From NCBI GenBank assembly GCA_023446865.1, contig JAEXPL010000146.1:1-22239 (forward strand): a stretch of 22,239 bases of DNA. Reading direction: 5' to 3'. Numbering within the stretch: position 1 is the first letter of the stretch; each line of letters opens with the position of its first letter. Under the pieces are notes generated by a model. It made no database searches, had not been told where the DNA came from, and saw only the letters and a program-made list of their open reading frames with translations. Positions 1 through 6,471 of this stretch are shown here, in pieces. Both the position numbers and the translations under genes were made by a program. This DNA comes from Verrucomicrobiota bacterium (lineage in GTDB: Bacteria > Verrucomicrobiota > Verrucomicrobiia > Opitutales > Opitutaceae).

Positions 1-20
1 CACCGGGGACGGTTCTACCA

Positions 21-49
21 AAGAAAAAGCGCGCCGGAAACCGGCGCGC
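21..49 (-). terminator. Rho-independent terminator of the GPH transporter
   Basis: Reading the minus strand, a perfect 9-bp stem (GCGCGCCGG / CCGGCGCGC) with a 3-base loop is followed by TTTTTCTT. It lies about 30 bases past the stop codon of the transporter gene, so it fits as that gene's intrinsic terminator. Confidence 0.85.
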
Positions 50-76
50 CTTGGGAGAAGTATCGTCGAAGCGGCC

Positions 77-1663
77 TCAGCTCGCCGGCTCCTCGCCCGC
101 CGCGATGCGCCGCGCCTTCAGCGCCGCACCGATCTCAGCGACCTTCTTTTCATTCAACGGGTAGAGGATGACAAAGATGATCGAGGCGATGCCGAAATAG
201 CAGGGGATCGTGCTCATCAAGCGAACGAGACCGTTAAGCGCCTCGGGCGTTTGCACCGCATTCGCTTGGAAGCCTACGCTGGAGAGCAATCCAAGGCCGA
301 TCGCAGCACCAATGGCCCAACCCTGCTTTTGCGAGAAGATCGAGGCGGAGAACACCAAGCCGGTTGCACGGCGCCCTTTCTTCCACTCGGCATAGTCGGC
401 GGTGTCGGCGTACATCACCCAGATCAACGCGCTCAACGGACCGCCAGTGATCGAACCGATCAGATTGATTCCGAGAATCAGCCAGACTTGGTCGGGCTTG
501 AGGAAGTAGTACGAAGCGGTGCAAAGGATCGCCACGACGAAGAGGGTCATGAACGCCAGCTTGCGTCCGATCCGCTTCGCGTAGAACGGAACCAAGACAG
601 CCCCCAACAACGACGCGAACTGCCCGGTCGTGTTGAACGCCGAAACCAACCACTCGAACTCGTAGGTCTTGGTGCCGATGAAAGGCAGCCAGACCTCACG
701 AGTGCCGACGAAATACTTGAAGTAGTGCGTCGTGACGCTGCTCCGAACCGCGACGAAAAGGATGAAGGTTAGGGTCGTGAAAACGAGAATGAGCCACGGC
801 CAATTGGTCACCAGATCTCCCAGGTCGCGGAGCACCGACGTCTTCTGCTCCTTCGGCGGGTTCACGCGCTCCTTCGTGTTGAAGAACGTTGTGAGGAAAA
901 GGCCTACCACCGCCACCCCGACAATCACGAACGCGAGCTGCCAACCGCGCTGTGGGTTTCCTCCGCCCAATCCCTTGGCGAGGAAAAGCAATGTGGCCGA
1001 GACAATGATGCCCGCCGAGAAGGCAGAACCGAATTTGAAGGAGGACAAGGTCGTGCGCTCGTTCGGGTTCGGAGAGATCACCCCAAGCATCGCCGTGTAC
1101 GGGATGTTGATCGCTGTATAGAGGATCATCAGGAGGTTGTAGGTGAGGATCGCCCAGATGAGACCGCCGGTCACATCCCCCTTGAGGTTGCCCGCCTGCG
1201 TCGCGAGATCCGCAATGATCGTGTGTACGAAGCCGAGGTGGACCGACTTCGTCCACTCTGTCGCACGCGACAACCAGTCGAAACCGCCTGCGAGCACTCC
1301 GCATCCTGCACGGACCGGCTCGCCGAACCACTCAAGCAATTTCGCGGAAACCCCGGCGCCCGGCGTCGTGAAAGTCAGAACGCCGGCGACTGCCATCGGC
1401 ACACAGAACCAGAGCAAATAGGGCCGGAACTTGCCCCAGCGCGTCTGGGTCCGGTCCGCCATCATCCCCATGACCGGATCGAAAAACGCGTCTAGACTCC
1501 GGCTCAACCCGAGCATCGCGCCGGCGGCGAGCGCCGAGATACCAAAGACATCGGTGTAGAAGAACGTCAGGTACACCATGAAGGTCTGCCAATAGAGACA
1601 GGACGCTAGGTCACCAAAGCCGAAGGAGAACCTTTCGCGGTAGGTTAGTTTGTCGCCGGACAT
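77..1663 (-). CDS. GPH/MelB-type MFS sugar:cation symporter
   Basis: A 528-residue polytopic inner-membrane protein of the glycoside-pentoside-hexuronide (GPH) branch of the major facilitator superfamily, which imports sugars with Na+ or H+. The family signature is clear at residues 58-81: an Asp-Pro pair, MMADRTQTRWGKFRP and hydrophobic helices on both sides. A second conserved stretch, INIPYTAMLGVISPNPNERT, is at about 185-204. Typical members have about 450-480 residues. This one is longer because about 65 extra residues (roughly 104-167, partly amphipathic) sit between the third helix and the conserved fourth-helix region. The start was placed at the ATG at 1663 because the protein from MSGDKLTYRERF onward is family-like, while the upstream in-frame extension (to 2191) is low-complexity and overlaps the divergent VF530 gene. 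No glycosidase gene is adjacent, so the substrate is unknown. Confidence 0.9.
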   Translation of the reverse strand: MSGDKLTYRERFSFGFGDLASCLYWQTFMVYLTFFYTDVFGISALAAGAMLGLSRSLDAFFDPVMGMMADRTQTRWGKFRPYLLWFCVPMAVAGVLTFTTPGAGVSAKLLEWFGEPVRAGCGVLAGGFDWLSRATEWTKSVHLGFVHTIIADLATQAGNLKGDVTGGLIWAILTYNLLMILYTAINIPYTAMLGVISPNPNERTTLSSFKFGSAFSAGIIVSATLLFLAKGLGGGNPQRGWQLAFVIVGVAVVGLFLTTFFNTKERVNPPKEQKTSVLRDLGDLVTNWPWLILVFTTLTFILFVAVRSSVTTHYFKYFVGTREVWLPFIGTKTYEFEWLVSAFNTTGQFASLLGAVLVPFYAKRIGRKLAFMTLFVVAILCTASYYFLKPDQVWLILGINLIGSITGGPLSALIWVMYADTADYAEWKKGRRATGLVFSASIFSQKQGWAIGAAIGLGLLSSVGFQANAVQTPEALNGLVRLMSTIPCYFGIASIIFVILYPLNEKKVAEIGAALKARRIAAGEEPAS

Positions 1664-1858
1664 GTTGAAGAACCCAGGGGGCGGGTGTTGAGGGGGTTGA
1701 TTACGCGGGGGACGAAAACGCGACTCTGAGTGGGCGTCCGCCGGAAATCCACCCCGTTCTCCCTCAGCCGCAGCCGCCGCTCCGCGGAATGATGCATCCG
1801 CCGGGCGCCGCATCCGAGGCTGGCCAAGCCGATCGCGCCGCCCCTCAATGGCCCGCGC

Positions 1859-2092
1859 ATGACCGCTCCCGCCCACCGCTCCAACGACCCGTTGCACGGC
1901 GTCACTCTCGAGACGATCGTCACGCGGCTCGAGAAATGGTACGGCTGGCCGGAGCTCGGCCAACGCATCCCGATCCGCTGCTTCCTCTTCGACCCGAGCG
2001 TGAAATCGAGTCTGAAGTTCCTCCGCAAGACCCCGTGGGCCCGCCAGAAGGTCGAGGAACTCTACCTCGCGACCGTCCCGCCGGAGGAGTGA
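1859..2092 (+). CDS. VF530 family (DUF2132) DNA-binding protein
   Basis: A 77-residue protein matching the VF530 family named after a Vibrio fischeri protein of known structure. The hallmark residues are present: DPLHGVTLE near residue 10, the W-G-W-EL-G motif YGWPELGQRIPIRCF at about 28-42, and DPSVKSSLKFLRKTPWAR at about 45-62. The length equals the usual family length (70-80). The family folds as a small helical protein with DNA-binding activity reported; its cellular role is not well defined. It lies divergent from the sugar transporter, separated by about 195 bases, and is followed by a palindromic repeat element. I cannot see a ribosome binding site. Identification is firm; function is only known at family level. 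Confidence 0.9.
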   Translation: MTAPAHRSNDPLHGVTLETIVTRLEKWYGWPELGQRIPIRCFLFDPSVKSSLKFLRKTPWARQKVEELYLATVPPEE

Positions 2093-2148
2093 GCGCGCGG
2101 CGCTTCTGAAATGCGGTGCCGTTCCCACCGCCCGGCCGCAGGGTGCTC

Positions 2149-2205
2149 GCTGTAGGCCACCTCGCTGAGGTGGCGCGAGAAGCCGGGTCAACGCCCCGGC
2201 CTACA
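2149..2205 (+). repeat. Two-hairpin palindromic element, copy A
   Basis: A 57-base element bounded by the inverted ends TGTAGGC (2151-2157) and GCCTACA (2199-2205). Inside lie two hairpins: GCCACCTC-GCT-GAGGTGGC (2156-2174) and GCCGGG/CCCGGC (2182-2187, 2195-2200). A divergent copy in the opposite orientation is at 18392-18451. The layout resembles REP/BIME-type intergenic repeats. It lies between VF530 and the RNA methyltransferase. Confidence 0.75.
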
Positions 2206-2233
2206 CACGCAACCGCAAGCGAGAACCCCCGCG

Positions 2234-3607
2234 ATGATCCGGACCCGTTCCCGCTGCCGGATGTCTCGGGTTGCGGCGGCGGCGCTCCGCGTTCTCTCTG
2301 TGCGTCCCGTGGCCAAGAAGCGCTTCAACGACCATCCGTTCCCGTATCACGCCGAACTCGAGCTGGAGATCTCCACGCTCACCAACCTCGGCATCGGCCT
2401 CGGTCGCGTGGCGCTGCCCGCCGCCAGCTCCGCCGCCGCACCTCAGCCCCCCAACGCCGAAGTCGAGTCTGCAGCCGAAGGCAGTCGCTGGGTCGTGATG
2501 GTGCCCTTCGCGCTGCCGGGCGAACGCGTCCGCGTCCGCGTCTTCCGCAACCACAAGAACTACTCCGAGGCCGACCTCGTCGCCGTCCTCACGCCGTCGC
2601 CCGAGCGCATCGCGCCGCGCTGCCCGCTCTTCGGCGCCTGCGGCGGCTGCCAGTACCAGAATCTCGCCTACGCCGAGCAGCTCCGCTGGAAACAGCGCCA
2701 TGTCGCCGAGCTCCTCCGCCACATGGCGAAGATCGAGTTCCCGGTGAACCCGGTCATCCCCTCGCCCCGCGACTTCGGCTACCGCTCGAAGATCACGCCG
2801 CACTTCGAACCGCCCCGCACCGCCGACAACGCCGCGGGTTTCCCCATCGGTTTCCTCAAGGCCGGCTCGCGCTTCACGCTGGTCGACGTCCCGCAGTGCC
2901 CGATCGCGACCGCCGCCATCAACGACCGCCTGCCCGCCCTGCGCGAAGGCATCCGCGCCAAGGCCGCCACCGGCGGCTACCAGCGCGGCGCCACCGTCCT
3001 CCTCCGCCACTCGCTCGAGGGCGTCACCTCCGACTACGAGGCCACCATCACCGAGGAGGTCGAGGGGTTGAAACTCCGTTTCCTCGCCCGCGACTTCTTC
3101 CAGAACAACCCGTTCATCCTGCCCGCCTTCACCGGCTACGTGCGCGAGCAGGCCGCCGCCTCCGGCGCGCGCTTCCTCGTCGACGCCTACTGCGGCAGCG
3201 GCCTCTTCGCCCTCAGCGCCGCGCGCCGCTTCGCGCGCGTGGCCGGTGTCGAGATCAGCGAATCCTCCGTGCGCTGGGCGCAGGACAACGCCGCCGCCAA
3301 CGGCATCGTCAACGCCACCTTCCTCGCCGCCGACGCCGCCGCGATCTTCGCCGGCCTCGACTTCCCCGCCGCCGAGACCGCCGTCGTCATCGATCCGCCG
3401 CGCCGCGGTTGCGACGAGCTCTTCCTCCGCCAGCTCGTCGCCTACGGCCCGCGCACCATCGTCTATGTGTCGTGCGACCCGGCCACGCAGATGCGCGACC
3501 TCGCGCTGCTCCAGCCCGCCGGCTACACGCTCGCCGCCGTGCAGCCCTTCGACCTCTTCCCGCAGACACGCCACCTCGAGTGCGTGATCACGTTGCACAA
3601 GACCTGA
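2234..3607 (+). CDS. Class I SAM-dependent RNA m5U methyltransferase (TrmA/RumA family)
   Basis: Methylates a uridine at C5 in tRNA or rRNA using S-adenosylmethionine; cytoplasmic. The N-terminal third (about 38-125) fits a TRAM-type RNA-binding domain. Cysteines 130, 136 and 139 in CPLFGACGGC, with a later Cys in VPQCPIA, match the [4Fe-4S] site of RlmD/RumA-like enzymes. The Rossmann SAM motif is VDAYCGSGLF, followed by IDPPRRGC and the catalytic-cysteine motif YVSCDPATQMRDL (Cys about 414), and the protein ends with the usual HLECVITL. Which uridine is modified (tRNA U54, 23S U747 or U1939 type) cannot be told from sequence. The first ATG is used here, but the N-terminal 25 residues are Arg-rich and unlike the family; an in-frame GTG at 2309 (giving V/M-A-K-K-R-F-N-D) or ATG at 2261 may be the true start. 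Confidence 0.88.
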   Translation: MIRTRSRCRMSRVAAAALRVLSVRPVAKKRFNDHPFPYHAELELEISTLTNLGIGLGRVALPAASSAAAPQPPNAEVESAAEGSRWVVMVPFALPGERVRVRVFRNHKNYSEADLVAVLTPSPERIAPRCPLFGACGGCQYQNLAYAEQLRWKQRHVAELLRHMAKIEFPVNPVIPSPRDFGYRSKITPHFEPPRTADNAAGFPIGFLKAGSRFTLVDVPQCPIATAAINDRLPALREGIRAKAATGGYQRGATVLLRHSLEGVTSDYEATITEEVEGLKLRFLARDFFQNNPFILPAFTGYVREQAAASGARFLVDAYCGSGLFALSAARRFARVAGVEISESSVRWAQDNAAANGIVNATFLAADAAAIFAGLDFPAAETAVVIDPPRRGCDELFLRQLVAYGPRTIVYVSCDPATQMRDLALLQPAGYTLAAVQPFDLFPQTRHLECVITLHKT

Positions 3608-3629
3608 GCCGTCTCCAACCTCCTCCGCC

Positions 3630-4439
3630 ATGTCCAGCGACGCCGCGCCCCAGCCCCCGCCCGAGGAAGGCATCGAGATCCGCAGCCACTTCGTCCGTTC
3701 ACGCAACGCCGTCGTCATTCGCGCCACGCTCTCCGAGCTCTACGTCGACTACTTCCTCCACCTCTCGTCGCACCACCTGAAGCCCGACCCTGCCCACGTC
3801 GCGCTCTTCAAGGACGCCCTCGCCGCCTTCGTCCTGCACTGCACCGCCCGCCCCCGCTACGAGATGATCGCGTGGACGGTGCACTTCGAGGACCCGATGG
3901 TGAACCTCTTCCTCACCGCCGACAGCGAGGAGGAGTCCGTCACCGGCCGCGTGCTCGCCGACAACGTCCGCGAGCTGGGCGGCAACCATCTCTACGCCGA
4001 CGTCGTCGCGCACAACAAACCGCCGCGCCGCAGCGCCGTGCCGTTCGCCGGCGCCGACTCCTTCCGTGCGGCCGAGGCCTTCTACCTCCAGAGCGAGCAA
4101 CGCCCCGCGCGCTTTTTCGCCGTCGCGCCCGAGGAGTTCGTGATGGTCTGTTCGCACCCCGACTGCGACACCGCCTGGTTCGAGGCGCTCACCGTCGACG
4201 CCGTGCGCGATCTCGACAAAACGGAGACACTCGCCCTCCTCGAGCGCCGCCGCTATGCGTGGCGCTGCGGCTGCAACCAGCGGAAGCTCCTCCGCGTGCT
4301 CGCCCCCGTCGCGCGCGAGAATCCCGCCGCACTCTTCGGCGAGGATCCCTCCGCCCAGGTCACCTGCCCCCGCTGCGCCGCCCAGCACGTCATCACCCGC
4401 GAAGCCATGGAAGCCTTCCTCGCCGATCACCCGGCGTGA
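3630..4439 (+). CDS. hslO: Hsp33 family redox-regulated chaperone
   Basis: A 269-residue cytoplasmic holdase that, in characterised homologs, is activated when oxidants release zinc from four C-terminal cysteines. The Hsp33 signs visible are the AEAFYLQSEQRPAR segment (about 148-161), matching the family's Y-x-x-QSEQ-P-T motif, and the C-terminal redox switch CGC (213, 215) with CPRC (246, 249), followed by the typical ITREAMEAFL helix. The N-terminus (RNAVVIRATLSELYVDY) also fits, and the length is close to the usual 280-300. It starts 22 bases after the methyltransferase stop, so co-transcription is likely. Unusual is an additional cysteine pair, C174 and C179 (CSHPDC), ahead of the switch. 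The overall sequence is divergent, so I rely mainly on the motifs. Confidence 0.8.
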   Translation: MSSDAAPQPPPEEGIEIRSHFVRSRNAVVIRATLSELYVDYFLHLSSHHLKPDPAHVALFKDALAAFVLHCTARPRYEMIAWTVHFEDPMVNLFLTADSEEESVTGRVLADNVRELGGNHLYADVVAHNKPPRRSAVPFAGADSFRAAEAFYLQSEQRPARFFAVAPEEFVMVCSHPDCDTAWFEALTVDAVRDLDKTETLALLERRRYAWRCGCNQRKLLRVLAPVARENPAALFGEDPSAQVTCPRCAAQHVITREAMEAFLADHPA

Positions 4440-4647
4440 GGGCGGTCCGTCGGCGCCGCCCGCCACCCGTCGACTCTTCCGATTCCTGATTCCCAGCTTT
4501 CCACATTCTCCTTCAAATCTGTCGTCCGCCTTCCCCCCCTCGGGAACCCCCGCCCCTCGCCCCGGTCCCATCCCGCCAGAACACGCTACCGCGCCGCGGC
4601 ACCCACCTGCGGCCTCCGGGCCCGGAACCGACCTCCTCGCCCAGCCC

Positions 4648-5193
4648 ATGAAACCGTTTTTCCGCCTGCTCCTCGCCGCCCTCTGCCTGCTCACGCTGCC
4701 CGCGCCCGGCCTGCGCGCCGCGCCCGATCCGGCCAACGCCCCCAAGGTGAAGCTCACCTTCGTCAACTGGGAGCAGTTCACCGACATCGCCGTCGACGGC
4801 ATGGTCTCCAGGAGCGGCAGCGACCAGATCCACGACGAACTCAACCACCACCTCGCCACGCTCGCCCGGCGTCACCTCGCCCCCGGCCAGACCCTCGTGG
4901 TCACCATGCGCGACATCGATCTGGCCGGCGTCGTCGAACCTTGGCGCGGCCCCGACTTCGGCAAGGTCCGTTACCTGCGCGACACCCACCCGCCGCGGCT
5001 CGTCTTCGACTACCAACTCCTGGATACCAACGGTGCGGTCGTGCGGGAAGGCACGGAGAAGCTCGCCAACCTCACCTTCCGCTACCAGCTTTCAACGACG
5101 ATGCGCGACACCACCTACTACGAGCAGCAGCTGCTCACCGACTGGATGGCCGCCACCTTCGCCCAGCCGAAGAAGGCGAAGGCAAAACCCTGA
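4648..5193 (+). CDS. Secreted DUF3016 domain protein
   Basis: A 181-residue exported protein. Residues 1-23 form a Sec signal peptide (MKPFFRLLLAALCLLTLP with cleavage probably after LRAA). The mature part begins KVKLTFVNWEQFTDIAVDG, matching the DUF3016 family, which typically starts with V-x-F-x-x-P/W-E-x-F-T-D. It continues with a conserved region containing LVVTMRDIDLAGVVEPWRG and a C-terminal TTYYEQQLLTDWMAATF, also family-like. Function of DUF3016 is unknown; it is predicted periplasmic. The ATG at 4648 was chosen because it begins the signal peptide; the frame stays open upstream to 4255 but that part is antisense-like low complexity within the Hsp33 gene. A terminator follows 56 bases downstream. 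Confidence 0.85.
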   Translation: MKPFFRLLLAALCLLTLPAPGLRAAPDPANAPKVKLTFVNWEQFTDIAVDGMVSRSGSDQIHDELNHHLATLARRHLAPGQTLVVTMRDIDLAGVVEPWRGPDFGKVRYLRDTHPPRLVFDYQLLDTNGAVVREGTEKLANLTFRYQLSTTMRDTTYYEQQLLTDWMAATFAQPKKAKAKP

Positions 5194-5249
5194 CCCCTCC
5201 TTCGACCGTCGCGGCGCGGCCTCGTGCTCGCCTCCCCGGTTGTCTCAGG

Positions 5250-5278
5250 CCGGCACCCGCAAGGGTGCCGGTTCTTTT
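5250..5278 (+). terminator. Rho-independent terminator after the DUF3016 gene
   Basis: A perfect 9-bp stem CCGGCACCC / GGGTGCCGG with the tetraloop GCAA is followed by TTCTTTT. It ends the run of co-directional genes that begins at the methyltransferase. Confidence 0.85.
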
Positions 5279-5349
5279 GTTTGGGCCCACCCGCGCGCCT
5301 CGCCCGGAAATTTCACAACGCGAACGGAGGGGGCGGCGAATCGCCGTGG

Positions 5350-5400
5350 CGGAATTCGTGAGAATTTCGCAGTTTGTCCCGGACGAAAGCCTCACGGCTT
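5350..5400. repeat. Pair of small hairpins, possible intergenic repeat
   Basis: Two short stem-loops lie in the gap before the AEC transporter: CGGAATT/AATTTCG with one G-T pair (5350-5369) and AAGCC-TCAC-GGCTT (5387-5400). They are flanked by an 8-base inverted pair ATTTCACA (5310-5317) and TGTGAAAT (5410-5417). This could be a dispersed palindromic repeat or a regulatory structure; only the symmetry is observed. Confidence 0.35.
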
Positions 5401-5503
5401 CCGCTACGGTGTGAAATAGGCGCGCCCGTTTCGCGCTCCCCGCGTCGCACCGCCTCTTTCCAGGTTTCCACCGGCCGCCTTCTTCGCCCACTCTGCGCCC
5501 CTC

Positions 5504-6445
5504 GTGACCGGCATCGTCCAACTGCTGCTCCTCTTCGCGCCGATCTTCGCGCTCATCGCACTCGGCGCGGTGCTGCGCCGCGTGGGCTGGCTCACGCCCG
5601 AAGCCGACAGCAGTCTGCTCCGCTTGGGCGTGAATCTCTTCTTCCCGGCGCTCATCTTCAGCTCCGTCGTCGGCAACGCCGCGCTCCACGAAGCCCGCAA
5701 CCTCCTCTGGCCGCCGCTGCTCGGCTTCGCCTTCGTCGTCATCGGCTGGCTCGCCTCTTGGGCCACCGGCCGGGGCATCGGCCTCGAACGCGGCCGCGGC
5801 CTGCGCACCTTCGCCTTCACAACCGGGTTTCCCAACTACGCCTACATGGCCATCCCGCTCGTGAGCGCCCTCTTCAGCCCGGCCGCGCTCGGCGTGCTCT
5901 TCGTCTTCAACGTCGGGGTCGAGTTCGCGATCTGGACGGTCGGCATCCTCCTGCTCGCCGGCGGCTCGCTGCGGGAGGGCTGGCGCAAGCTCCTCAGCCC
6001 GCCCGTACTCGCCCTCCTCGCCGCCGTCGCCCTCAACCTCCTGCGCTTCGATCCGCCCGGCGCCGTCCGCCAGGCCGTCGGCTCCCTCGGCGCCTGCGCC
6101 GTGCCGCTCGGCCTGCTGCTCATCGGCGCCTTTCTCGAGGAGCACCTGCACGACCCGCGCGCGCTGTTCGACCTCCGCGTCACCCTCGCCTCCTCCGCGC
6201 TCCGCCTCGGCCTCCTGCCGCTCGCCCTGCTCGCCGCCGCGCGCTTCCTGCCGGTCTCGACCGAGCTCCGACAGGTTGCCGTCGTCCAGGCCGCGATGCC
6301 CGCCGGCGTCTTCACGATCGTGCTGGCGAAACACTACGGCGGCCAACCGCTCACCGCCACCCAGGTCGTGCTCGCCACCACCGCCCTCTCGCTCGTCGCC
6401 ACCCCGCTCTGGCTCCAGTTCGGCCTCCGCTGGCTTGGCGTGTGA
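5504..6445 (+). CDS. AEC (auxin efflux carrier) family transporter
   Basis: A 313-residue polytopic membrane protein of the AEC/BASS-related permease family, which exports or takes up small organic acids such as malate. It opens with VQLLLLFAPIFALIALGAVLRR, the standard first helix of the family. About ten hydrophobic helices follow, split into two five-helix halves by a hydrophilic stretch near 155-170. The segment FPNYAYMAIPLV (about 108-119) fits the conserved discontinuous helix, and the C-terminal half carries AMPAGVFTIVLAKHY. The start is a GTG at 5504; there is no clear ribosome binding site. It converges with the 620-residue gene, with only 26 bases between the stops. A second family member is encoded at 9388-10314. 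Substrate is unknown. Confidence 0.88.
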   Translation: MTGIVQLLLLFAPIFALIALGAVLRRVGWLTPEADSSLLRLGVNLFFPALIFSSVVGNAALHEARNLLWPPLLGFAFVVIGWLASWATGRGIGLERGRGLRTFAFTTGFPNYAYMAIPLVSALFSPAALGVLFVFNVGVEFAIWTVGILLLAGGSLREGWRKLLSPPVLALLAAVALNLLRFDPPGAVRQAVGSLGACAVPLGLLLIGAFLEEHLHDPRALFDLRVTLASSALRLGLLPLALLAAARFLPVSTELRQVAVVQAAMPAGVFTIVLAKHYGGQPLTATQVVLATTALSLVATPLWLQFGLRWLGV

Positions 6446-6471
6446 GACAGAGAAAAGATCCGAGAATCTGG

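Noticed and set aside
1664..2191. Open-frame extension of the GPH transporter to 2191 on the minus strand
   Set aside because: The extension is low complexity, not family-like, and runs through the divergent VF530 gene.
2201..3727. Long minus-strand open frame opposite the methyltransferase
   Set aside because: It is an antisense shadow of a high-GC gene: Gly/Glu/Val/Ala repeats with no domain, while the plus strand has clear family motifs.
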